A model generated the notes under the pieces. It was not told where the DNA came from. It saw nothing but the letters and a program-made list of their open reading frames with translations, and did no database searches. The position numbers and the translations under genes were made by a program. 64,000 nucleotides of DNA, taken from the NCBI GenBank assembly GCA_015832175.1, contig WJXW01000018.1, positions 124,001 to 188,000 of the forward strand. The letters run 5' to 3'. This document shows, piece by piece, positions 52,071 to 61,592 of this stretch. This DNA is from Paraphaeosphaeria minitans (taxonomy: Eukaryota > Ascomycota > Dothideomycetes > Pleosporales > Didymosphaeriaceae). Position 1 is the stretch's first letter, and every line of letters starts with the position of its first letter.

Positions 52071-53153
52071 ATGCCCGTCGAAGTGCTCCCCCACAACCCT
52101 GCCTGGCCCTCCCAATCCCTCGCCATCAAAGAGCGTCTAGCACATGTCCTCAGAGACGTCCCCTGCAAAAGCATCGAGCACGTCGGCAGCACATCCGTCC
52201 CGCGCCTCGTTGCAAAGCCCATCATCGACATCGACATCATCGTCACGCGGCCCAATGTCCAACTCGCAATCGCCGCGCTCACCGCCGCGGGATTCACCGA
52301 CCGGTGCGAGCGTGGCATCGAGGAGAGGTGGTGCATAGAAGACCCCGAGCAGGAGCCGAGGCGAAACGTGTATGTGTGCGTGGATGGTGCTCCCCAGACC
52401 AGGAATAATCTGGCGCTGCGGGACACGCTGCGGAGGGACGAGAGGCTGAGAAACCATTACGCGATGGTGAAATTGAACCTTGCAGCCAAAAGGGTCGATA
52501 ATGTGCAGTATGTGAAGGGGACGAGTGCGATCATCGATAAGATTCTGGGGGCGGCGAGGACGCTGAGTCAAGAGGAGATGGAGGCGGTTAACAAGGCCAA
52601 TAAAAGAGGTGAACGCATTGGTGCAACCCAGACTGAGCGGCTGGTGCTGAGAGAATTCGTGTGGGCAGACGGAGAGGCGTATTTTGAGCTGGAAAGCAGG
52701 GAAGAGGTGGTCAGATATCAGAACTGGGGACTGAGGACGAGGGAGCAGGCGAGGGAGCAGGTTGTGGGGATTGTGAGCGGTTCGGCGGCGGTGCCGAGGA
52801 CGCATTTTGAGCTTGCTGTAGAGCATGAAGGGAGCTTCATTGGACGTGTTGGTGCGAAGGTGAATAGGGATGGGATCGCGCACGCGGTTTTATGGTTTTC
52901 GTTCTTGCCTGAGAGCCAGGGGAGGGGATTCGCGACGGAAGCAATGAAGGCTTTTATTCCGTTGTTGGGAAGCCCGCTGGAGCTGGAGATCGAGTGCGAC
53001 CCCAGGAACACAGGGAGCTGGAAGCTAGCAGAGCGCTTGGGTTTCGAGCAGTTTGAGCTCACCGAAAAGGCCTTCGAGTGCAAGGGAGAGTGGGTGGATA
53101 GCCTGGTGTATCGCAAGCATGTTCTTAACAGTTTATTAAGCACGGCGCTCTGA
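52071..53153 (+). CDS. GrpB (UPF0157) - GNAT acetyltransferase fusion
   Basis: The start at 52071 (CACCATGCC, MPVEVLP) directly opens the GrpB domain. 360 residues. Residues 1-165 are GrpB-like, with AWPSQSLAIKERL and the diagnostic IEHVGSTSVPRLVAKPIIDI-type segment (HVGSTS at 37-42). This family is related to nucleotidyltransferases and its substrate is mostly unknown. Residues 184-350 are a RimJ/RimL-type GNAT domain: TERLVLREFVW, FELAVEHEGSFIGRVGAK, the acetyl-CoA loop SQGRGFATEA (about 282-291) and NTGSWKLAERLGF. The two domains are joined without a stop or an intron. The fusion implies that transfer of a nucleotide-like group and acetyl transfer act on one pathway or molecule; that is inference. 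Confidence 0.88.
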   Translation: MPVEVLPHNPAWPSQSLAIKERLAHVLRDVPCKSIEHVGSTSVPRLVAKPIIDIDIIVTRPNVQLAIAALTAAGFTDRCERGIEERWCIEDPEQEPRRNVYVCVDGAPQTRNNLALRDTLRRDERLRNHYAMVKLNLAAKRVDNVQYVKGTSAIIDKILGAARTLSQEEMEAVNKANKRGERIGATQTERLVLREFVWADGEAYFELESREEVVRYQNWGLRTREQAREQVVGIVSGSAAVPRTHFELAVEHEGSFIGRVGAKVNRDGIAHAVLWFSFLPESQGRGFATEAMKAFIPLLGSPLELEIECDPRNTGSWKLAERLGFEQFELTEKAFECKGEWVDSLVYRKHVLNSLLSTAL

Positions 53154-53392
53154 ATCTATCAGTATGTGCATTGTAGCTTAGGGCAAACACGCAACTCCGA
53201 GTTTAGCGCAATGAAGTAGCGCTGCTACCTACAGGCGGATTTACCAGATTACAAATTTCATATCAGTATTTAACATCAACACCTCGCCTTTTCTCCTGCT
53301 TATCTACTTACCAGTATTACTGTGTATGGTCGATACAGTTCTTTCCTCACAACCTACCTTTCCAACTCACAACCTTCACCCCAACCCCAAAA

Positions 53393-54178
53393 ATGCCTCG
53401 CCACATCCTAGTCTTCGGCGGAACCAGTACGCCAGAACTTCCAAGCCCCCATGCCATTTTAACCACACCCAGGTCCAGCGGGAATGGACTTCTCCCTCGC
53501 CGCCGTCCGCGACGGCCACACCCTAACCCTCTATGTCCGCAACCCGTCCAAGCTCTCGCCCGAAATCCAGGAAAACGCCACAGTGCACACCGGCCAGCTC
53601 ACCGACGCGGCCGCCGTCGAAGAAGCCATAGCCAGCGGCGCAAAAACATGCGTCTCCTTCCTCGGCCCCGTGATGAGCGATCTCAAGAAGGGATCTACAG
53701 TAAGTCCTACCGCGTTACCTACCTGTGCCTTTCTCCCCTCCCTCGCCACCCAAAGAGCGCGCCCGGTCTAAACATATGCACACAGCCCATCGCAGACGGC
53801 TACGCCATCATCCTCCCTCTCCTCGAAAGACACGCCTACACGCGGACACTCTTCTTAAGCACAGCGTCGTACCGCGCGCCCGGGGATCGCTTCTCTGCCG
53901 TCTTCTCGCTGATGGTCTGGGCGGTTTATCTATTCGCGCGACCAGCGTACGAGGAGATCAATGCGGTGACGCGGCTGATGGTTGCGCTGCCGAGCGAAAT
54001 GAACTGCACGGTTTTCCGGGTGCCGGTGTTGAGGAATGGGGAGGCGAGGCCGGTGAAGGCGGGGATGCTGGGTGAGGTTGGGATGTTTTTGGAGAGGAAG
54101 GGGTTGGCGGAGTGGTTGCTGGGGGAGATGGAGGGGGCAAAGTGGGTGAAGAGGTGTGTGGCCGTTGCGAATGCGTGA
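53393..54178 (+). CDS. NAD(P)-binding Rossmann-fold protein (NmrA/SDR-like)
   Basis: Deduced join(53393-53426, 53473-53699, 53786-54178), 217 residues, with introns of 46 and 86 bp. The N-terminus gives HILVFGGTSPAG, a GxxGxxG-type dinucleotide loop split by the first intron, then FSLAAVRDGHTLTLYVRNPS and the strand TCVSFLGPVMSDL. The C-terminal half (FLSTASYRAP, VFRVPVLRNGE) fits atypical short-chain dehydrogenases such as NmrA-like or NAD(P)H-binding domains that sense or use NADP(H). The Tyr-x3-Lys catalytic pair of classical SDRs is not seen. Function is unassigned. Confidence 0.82.
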   Translation: MPRHILVFGGTSTPELPSPHAILTTPRSSGNGLLPRRRPRRPHPNPLCPQPVQALARNPGKRHSAHRPAHRRGRRRRSHSQRRKNMRLLPRPRDERSQEGIYSKSYRVTYLCLSPLPRHPKSAPGLNICTQPIADGYAIILPLLERHAYTRTLFLSTASYRAPGDRFSAVFSLMVWAVYLFARPAYEEINAVTRLMVALPSEMNCTVFRVPVLRNGEARPVKAGMLGEVGMFLERKGLAEWLLGEMEGAKWVKRCVAVANA

Positions 54179-54642
54179 TGAGAGGTTGGTGTGAGGATTT
54201 TTGGGTAGGATATGCGAGAGAAGATGGTCAGCGGCAGTTGCTGCGAACATTCAAAGTCACTAGATTAGGAGTTTACAAGTAATCGCTTGCGTAGATGTAA
54301 GTGAGAAAGAAAAACGAACACGCCCAGCCGCTCCCCTCACACTCGTTGCAATGTTCTCTAACAATGGTCACGTGCAAAAACATTCTGAAAATTCCACCGT
54401 GAAGTTGGCACATCTCCATTACCTAGACTGGAGTATTGGCCACATATATATTAATCTCGAAGAAGCAACATACTATTTGAATCAAAACAGAAGCATGTTA
54501 CTTCTACCCTAAAAACATACCCTGTTCCCCAGTCTTCAATATCCATGTTTATACATCACTTCTACGAGAAACATAGCCACGTTTCACAAATGCGGCCAGA
54601 TCCATTGCGGCACGGGCGCGCTCACAGAGGCACCATCCCTAA
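54179..54642. other. Intergenic
   Basis: No gene supported. Confidence 0.5.
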
Positions 54643-55014
54643 CTCTCCGTCCCATCCATCGACCTCACAATCACGAGCATACCCGACCCAGACCAATCCC
54701 ATCAAATCTCTACCTTCCTCAATCTCACATCATGTGCGACCCAGAACAACAAGGCAATCAAGCCCGAAGAAATAGCCACACCTCAACGCCCACCGCCCAC
54801 AGCTCAAAATAGCTCCTCTTCTGACCTTCCGTTATGGATTGCAATCCGCTTCCTACTCGCCCTCGTAGGACTGGCTATCTACTACATCTTACACCACGCG
54901 CCGATCGGCATGTTTAGCCGCATAGCTTTGTTCGCGCCGGGATGGGACTACACAGTAACACTAAAATGCCTAAGATCTGCGGAACGCTATTCGACTACCG
55001 CTTCCACGATGTAG
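54643..55014 (+). other. Open reading stretch with a membrane helix but no start codon
   Basis: The frame following a TAA at 54640-54642 is open to the TAG at 55012-55014. It reads as plausible protein: a polar, Pro/Ser-rich part, then WIAIRFLLALVGLAIYYIL, a typical membrane helix, then HHAPIGMFSRIALFAPGWDY. It has no ATG before the helix, so it may be a second exon of an unresolved gene or a relic. Confidence 0.35.
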
Positions 55015-58000
55015 ACATTGGACACGTCACACAAGTCATCCTATAGTCAAAGTCGGTGAGGCCACCCAATGTCACGAGAGGCACGTTTAGGTGCCAAATC
55101 CCAGTCAAATTAGGAGTCCGTTCCAGGCGATGGTTCATATTGTATCTCAAACTCCTCTTTCGGGTACAAGGGACCACTTTGCCGGGGTGTCACTCGCCCT
55201 AAGCTCTCGTATCACACAAGGGTTGACTGCTCATCCAACCAGTGCGTGTGGTGGCCTGCATATGCTCAGTTCAATGTGTGTGCTTCTCGGGTTCGGTTCA
55301 TCGTACCTCATGTCATTATAAAGCTTCTTTCAGTTGACATCCCTTTTGCCGATTCTCCGCCAAACTGTGCCATGGCTCGCGCATATATATTTGTGGCCGT
55401 GTGGGGAAGCCTCGTGGTACCGGAATGGTACAGCTGCGGATAGCAGGCTTGCGTTTTTGGACATCATTTCATGGTGGAGTGCTTCTTGTGGCGACTGACA
55501 AAGGCTCGGATCCAGACGACACCCGCGGAGAGCGGGGTGTAAATGTGAACAGGTCGTATCTCTGCTTTCATCCCGGAGCTAAGGCGCGGCTGTACGTGCG
55601 CAAAAAGCTGCTCCGTTTTGAAGTGGTGTGATGTGGAGCCCACTGAAAAAGCCAAAAAGCGCAATCCTGTATATCGGGGGAAAGGTGACGCATAGTTCTA
55701 TGATGTTTCGTATCTTTGGGTTGTCACCGGAAGGCAATAGACGTGCGTGCTATTGATCGTGCGGGGTAAGACCGATGCAGCATGATGACCACGCCCAAGT
55801 GCCCACGTAGAGGTACAATCCGGGGATCAGGACCTCACAGCTCAGACGGGAGACGTTCGGCATGCACACGTGTAAGGCACGTCGCAAGCCTCTGCACTTT
55901 GCGGCGCCGAAACAATGCCCGTGTGACCGTCCTGGTGAGGCCTCGATAAAAGTAAGGTAGCGCAGTTGGGCGTGTTCTCAACGCCTCCGCTCGGCGTGGG
56001 AGCTGGAAGCATGGCTAAGCCCGTTATTCTGGTTCCTTCGTAATCCGATCGGCATCCGCGATGCCGAGCTAGGATCTCCAGCAGTAGTAGCCTCACTACA
56101 ACTGCTGGCACGCACTCATCTTCAAAATCATTCTTTTCCGGCAATTCTTGAAGCATCAAGTCTCCCCGAACCGCTGATCGGCATCTCATTGCCGCCTTCA
56201 AGGTGTCCAGAATCCTAGCATGGGTGCTAGCCACGTTATCACGGGAGATAGCGCCGGTCGTAAAGACCCTTCTTCGAGGTACCTTACAGATCGCAACGTG
56301 GGTTCTGGCAGACAAGCGACTTTCAGAACAGGAGCCCGGAATGCGGGTCAAGTCACGTCATTGCCCAGTAACTAGGTGCAGTGTGTTGTCGTCCCAGATG
56401 CATTCATGCCCAGTGAACGGGGTGGAGTATCAAGATGAACGAGAAAGGATGTTCCCTGCGTGCGGTAGAAGCTAGGCGATTGACAGTGGCCGGCGCATTG
56501 TCCAGCGCACCGAAAGACACCGGCAAAGTATCATTCCTCTTCTGACTTCGGCGTAATCCTTAGCGATGTCTGGTATTGAAGATCGTCATCGTGGAAACAG
56601 TGGTGGTTCATGGCGAGGACCCAATCCGGTTAAAGCCTGCTACACCACCGGAGCCCAAGGTTCGATGGTTCTCTGCACAAAGCAAGAAGAACATGGCGGC
56701 TTTGCAGGTCGTTCCATGCAAGTCAGTGGCGACTGCATCGCTTTATAAACAAGAACAGTTCATTGCTGTAACGGAGAGAGGACGTGGCGGGTGAGTTGGC
56801 GCTCGCAATATGCGAGCGATCCCGTTCGGTCGCACCATTCGTGGCATGAGCATCCAACATGGAGTAATCTGCACCGGAGACTGGGCTAACATTGGGAAAC
56901 GAGGCCTGGGAGGTAGCAGGGCGGACTTGTGTTGCCGTCAGCTGTCGCAGCCCGATCGACCACCGAGTTGGGTGAGGCGAGCGAGTGAGGCGGCAATGCA
57001 GCACATTCGCTGCCCAACACATTTCTGCCGAATCCGACATGTATCGCTACAACACCTAAGCAATTCGGTCCGCGACAGACTTATATCTCCAAGAGCCATT
57101 GCCTTGATGCCTGGTATTGTGGATCCAACATTCTCCAGGGCTCAGTAGGACTTTATGAATCGTGCAATTGTCCTTTCTTGACTGACGTCGACAGATCTTG
57201 ATACCAAACGCACTCAGTTACGAGAAGGTCCTGGCCCAGTTACGATAAAGGAACCATAGGACAGCTGCACACAACGGAACCTCGATATGTCTTGCACAAA
57301 TTCGTACTTTGTTCCTGGATACGGGATTTCGCGAACTGTAATACAGAACGAAATCCATTACTATTGTGGCCCAAACTCGATCGTCCGACCGTATACGCTC
57401 CAGGTAAGGCAGCGATAAATATCATCGGTTGTGCATGAGGCTGATGGATCTTCAGGGACGCGACGGCTTTCTAGTAACAACGTCGGGTCCTCCTCTGACG
57501 CAGGTAATGATATCTGGATCGACGATCATTCCAGTCTGCTCACAACTGCAGGCGCAAATCGAGGACCTCAAGATCTCATCTCAGGAATACGAAGAGAAAC
57601 AGGCAAGAATAGCGGGCGAGGCCACAGTCTTTGTCAACAAGCCCATCGCGATACATCAGAGGCTTCGAAGAGGTTGACGGCAGGCCCGACATGGATCTGT
57701 TAAACCATTTTCCGTTTCTGCGAGCCTGAATCATTTGTCTTCCTTAGCGAAGCATTTATCTTACATTTCGGATTCGATACCATTTTTCTGGGTAACAATG
57801 GCGCAGGAATTTCTTTTCCTTGTTGAAGTCCTGGACTTGTGGACCTTTGATGGGGGTTGTGCGGAGGAGAAAACTCTCTGAAGGAGAGTCATGCATGGCG
57901 GACGGCGTTCAACCATGTTGGATGATGAGATGTTACGTTAGTGCTGAAATTGTATCCCATGCGTTCCAAATTTCCATCTATTTTTTTTGTGCCATGTCTC

Positions 58001-59340
58001 ATTGTAAGTGCAGTGCGTCTCGATTACGGTGCATCCGCTGACGGAAGACAGTGAAAGTCATCGAACGTGAACACCGAGATCACGTGGTTGGTTTCCAGAT
58101 TCAACGACCTTCGTTCTATGAGACAAGCGAGTCATCGCGTGGAAAATTCGCGTCTCCATTCCGGTAGTCTGTCCCAGATTGAGTCGTCCAGAAATGGAGG
58201 CGATTCACATCTGCCTAAAAAGGATTTGATGTCGTTCAATGATCTGGCCCTCGACATCTTGCTGCCTGATCATACCGGGGCGGTGGCGGCGGCGGCTGAC
58301 CGTCGCGAAGCATACTGCGGCATGCAAAAGTCCACCGTCCAAGAATCTTATTGATGGAGTCGATACTCGAGAAGCAGTGTGGTCGCTGTCGCTTAGACCT
58401 CATCGTAAGGTGTGCACACCTAAACTCCGGTGCTTTGTTGCCTACCTGCACCGCGTCAGGTTATTGCGCGGCCCTGCTGGAAAAGTACGGATTCGAGATT
58501 TTTCAATGCTGCTGCTTTGTCTGCTCCAGATTCGAAAGCCAGTCGCTCGAGAAACCTCGGTTTGGGGGCCGCTTAAGCAGAGGGGGGAAAGTTCGCCTAC
58601 GGCATACCGGGCAAATGCTCGAATGTATACTCACCGGTCATCTTAGCGACGACCAGCAGAGCCACGTAGAAGGACATGTGTGGATGAGCACAAAACACGG
58701 TATTCGTTCGTTTAGATGTGACGTGGGATTGTCGCGACGAGGCGAAGGTCAACTGTTGAGTAGGAGCGAAGGGGCGATACGTGAACCTTTGATTGGCTGA
58801 CTCTCCATTAGGTCAGCAACAACAAGAGGACGCTGCGACGACTGCGAAGATACGCAGGTCGTGATATTGGTGTGAAAGTGCTACTTAATCAAGGTCTATG
58901 TTCTTGTAATCACTTTCCCGTGAGCCCACGTTCTCGACGCCCTTTGCATCAACCTACCGGTGTCGGCCAACTCGACTTCTGTCGAGATCTGTGAAAACAT
59001 AGGACCAAGATGTACAACAGGTAGCAAGTGCGACGCCCATGCATGGCCCTTCTCTCCTGACCACAAAAGGGCGCCATGCGGGCGTCGACGCAAACCGCAA
59101 AAAGTCGGCAAGACATGTCCACGTCCGATGAGTAAAGAGACCTTGATAGAACAGATGACTATCATTGGTCCACGGGTCTCCAATCAACCTGAAGACTGTT
59201 CTGAACGTGAGCACGGGCCGCCGTAAGAGATGTTTGGAAGCGTGGGACCTGGCAGGTGGACTCCACATTCTCCGGGGGCCTCGAGCGACAGGGCGCTATA
59301 ACCATCTGTGGTGTTGCCCTGGTGGGCCCACGATGCCCTC
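55015..59340. other. 4.3-kb stretch without a supported gene
   Basis: Composition is normal, not AT-rich, yet I find only short overlapping frames with poor starts. Fragments around 57430-57700 and 58070-58360 have some coding character (for example KKDLMSFNDLALDILLPD) but no motif and no clear splicing. They could be remnants of a degraded gene or exons I cannot join. Confidence 0.45.
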
Positions 59341-59752
59341 TCAACCAGCTTCTTTTCGCGCCTCAACTGCATTCTGATACGCGTCGAGTTTCACATTGCC
59401 AGCACTCCAGACTGCAATCGCCTGCACGTGAATGCCCTTCTCCTTGCGCCGCCCGGTGTAGCCTATCACATTGACCCAGGACCCAACGTCAATCTCATAT
59501 CGTTTGATTGACTCGAGCACGTGTTCGATATTCACGTTCGCGATTTTGGGCGTATCAGAAGTCGGGTGGTTGTGCTTCAGCCGCAGAGTCGCGCTTTCGA
59601 GAACATATTCATCGACACTGCAACGTATTAGCATCATGACCCCGTCATATCGACAACTCTACATACCAGCCTAAGAAGCGCACCTTCGTCCCTGGCGCAC
59701 ACTTGTCCAGCTCGCCCAGCAGCAGCAGGGTTGACGCAACTGGACCGTTCAT
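59341..59752 (-). CDS. TEN1: Telomere-capping CST complex subunit Ten1
   Basis: Deduced join(59752-59667, 59617-59341), 120 residues, with a 49-bp intron (GTATGT ... GCAG, phase 2). The product begins MNGPVASTLLLLGELDKC, continues GTKVRFLGCVDEYVLESA and ends in an OB-fold pattern with HNHPT, NVNIEHVLESIKRYE and VGSWVNVIGYTGR. This matches the small OB-fold protein Ten1 that joins Stn1 (and Cdc13 or Ctc1) at single-stranded telomere DNA. The length agrees with other Ten1 proteins. It is divergent from Snf7. Identification rests on the fold pattern and motifs; confidence is good but not certain, because Ten1 is poorly conserved. Confidence 0.82.
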
Positions 59753-60127
59753 GACGCGACATGGAGCATGGATGCAATGCAGAGCGTGGGGCACCCGTCG
59801 GCCGCTTGCCAAGACGTGCACGTGCGAGCTAGCGCGACGACATCATCGGGTGTACCGCCAGGCCTCAACCTTGCGAAGGCTCACGAGGCAACGATCGTAC
59901 CCTCCTTAGACCGCTGCTCACACCCACCAGGCACCCTTTTCTTCTCTTCCTCTCCCCCCCTTGCCCTCTTAATCCAAGCCTTTTCCTACCAGCCAATAGC
60001 CCGTCCACCACGCACTAGACAGCCCTTATCGAACCCCGCCGTCCGCCCGCGCACCCACCGTCCCCAAGGCACTTTCCTGCACCCCCGCACCTGCGCACCG
60101 CCCTGCTCACACCGCGCGCACGCAAAC
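59753..60127. promoter_or_regulatory. Bidirectional promoter of TEN1 and SNF7
   Basis: The 375 bp separate two opposed start codons. It is pyrimidine-rich on the Snf7 side; no specific site was resolved. Confidence 0.55.
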
Positions 60128-60912
60128 ATGTCTGGCTGGGGCTTGGGCTGGTTCGGCGGCGGCACGCAGAAGAAGGAGGCGCCCAAGAGGGCCATCTTGC
60201 AGCTGCGCGGCCAGCTCGAGATGCTCAACAAGCGCGAGAAGCACCTGCAGAACCAGATGGACGAGCAGGATACCTTGGCGAGGAAACATGTGAACACAAA
60301 TAAGACTGGTAGGCTATCCAGAGGTAGTAGGTTCAAGGTGTAGGCTAACATGTGTACTGTACAGCCGCAAAAGCCGCCCTCAGACGAAAGAAGCAGTTCG
60401 AGCACTCCCTCGAACAAACACAGTCGCAGATCATGACGCTCGAGCGCGAAGTATACTCCATCGAAACCGCAAACATCAACAAGGAGACCCTTGATGCCAT
60501 GAAGAACGCCGGCACGGCTATGAAGCACATCCACGCCGGCCTCACCATCGACAAGGTCGACAACGTAATGTATTTCTCCCCTCCCGCCCCCACAAAGCCT
60601 GGTTTTGACAGAGTACCCAGGGAAGACCTCCGCGAACAACACGCCATCGGCGACGAAATCTCCGAAGCCATCACCTCCGGCGTCGCCACCTCCGCCATCG
60701 ACGAAGACGACTTGGACGAAGAGCTCGCTGAGCTTCAGCAGGAGCAGCTCGACGAGCAGATGCTCAATACTGGCCCTGTCCCTGTGGGAGACAAGGTCGG
60801 TCGCTTACCGCAAGCTCCCAATGCGGAGATCAAGGGCAAGGCCCCCACGCGCGTCGAGGAGGACGATGAGGAGGAGGAGCTCAGGAAATTGCAGGCGGAG
60901 ATGGCTATGTGA
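60128..60912 (+). CDS. SNF7: ESCRT-III subunit Snf7/Vps32
   Basis: Deduced join(60128-60308, 60365-60569, 60621-60912), 225 residues, with introns of 56 and 51 bp. It starts MSGWGLGWFGGG, then has a basic helical hairpin (AILQLRGQLEMLNKREKHL, AALRRKKQFEHSLEQTQ). The core ANINKETLDAMKNAG leads to LTIDKVDN and VMEDLREQHAIGDEI across the second intron. The acidic C-terminal half (DEDDLDEELAELQQEQ) and the end ELRKLQAEMAM are typical of the autoinhibitory region and MIM motif. Snf7 polymerises on endosomal membranes to drive multivesicular body scission. The second intron is 51 bp with no stop, so retention would add 17 residues in frame. Confidence 0.95.
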
Positions 60913-61592
60913 GGGGGTGGAGGCGGTGCAAGTACGGCAAGTCAATAGGAGAGGCAGCGCGGCTGTGCGATAGAGACAGCGACACGGCGGCGAGCGATCT
61001 GGCATGGCATGGGACGGATGGGGGCGTTTGGCGAGAATCCCATTTCGTCTTCACTTTTCTGCGCGGCTCGAAATTCAATTCAGTCGTGGATTTAGACCCT
61101 TCTGTCCGAATAGCGAAGAGGGAGGCGGATATACCTTGTGATTGGTTTTCAATCCTCAACCCTTCACTTCGTGCCATGGTATACGCAAGAACAGATCAGA
61201 TGTAGCGTATACCATATGTATTCTATGATTCCGCTCTCGTCTAGCTAGCTAGCTAGCTAGCTAGCCCCCCTCCCTCATATTTCTCATTCCCCGTAAAGTA
61301 ATAGCCGTGAATCCCAATCCCAATCAACTTTTCCCATCCTTTCCTTTTCCCGCCCGCCAGTCTGGGTATCTATACTCACGAGATCCCAGCCCAATAAACG
61401 CCATTGCGCGATAGAACACCACGTCATCCTTCGTGTAAAGTGCCTCAAGCGAGGCTGATGACAACATGGCCGAGGCAAGGTAGACGACAAATCAACGCAG
61501 CAACGCAGCAAACTGAAGCGAAATTGCCCTCGGGCCAAGAAAATGCGCAGAAATATGAGGTCAAGACCAAGATCGAACAATAATATCGAGCC
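60913..61592. repeat. Intergenic between Snf7 and forkhead genes, with (CTAG)6
   Basis: Six CTAG copies form a microsatellite at 61241-61264. The rest is the shared 3' flank of two convergent genes; nothing else is supported. Confidence 0.75.

Noticed and set aside
58351..58800. 149-codon Cys-containing frame
   Set aside because: Cysteines are irregular and no signal peptide or domain is visible; overlapping frames look equally good.
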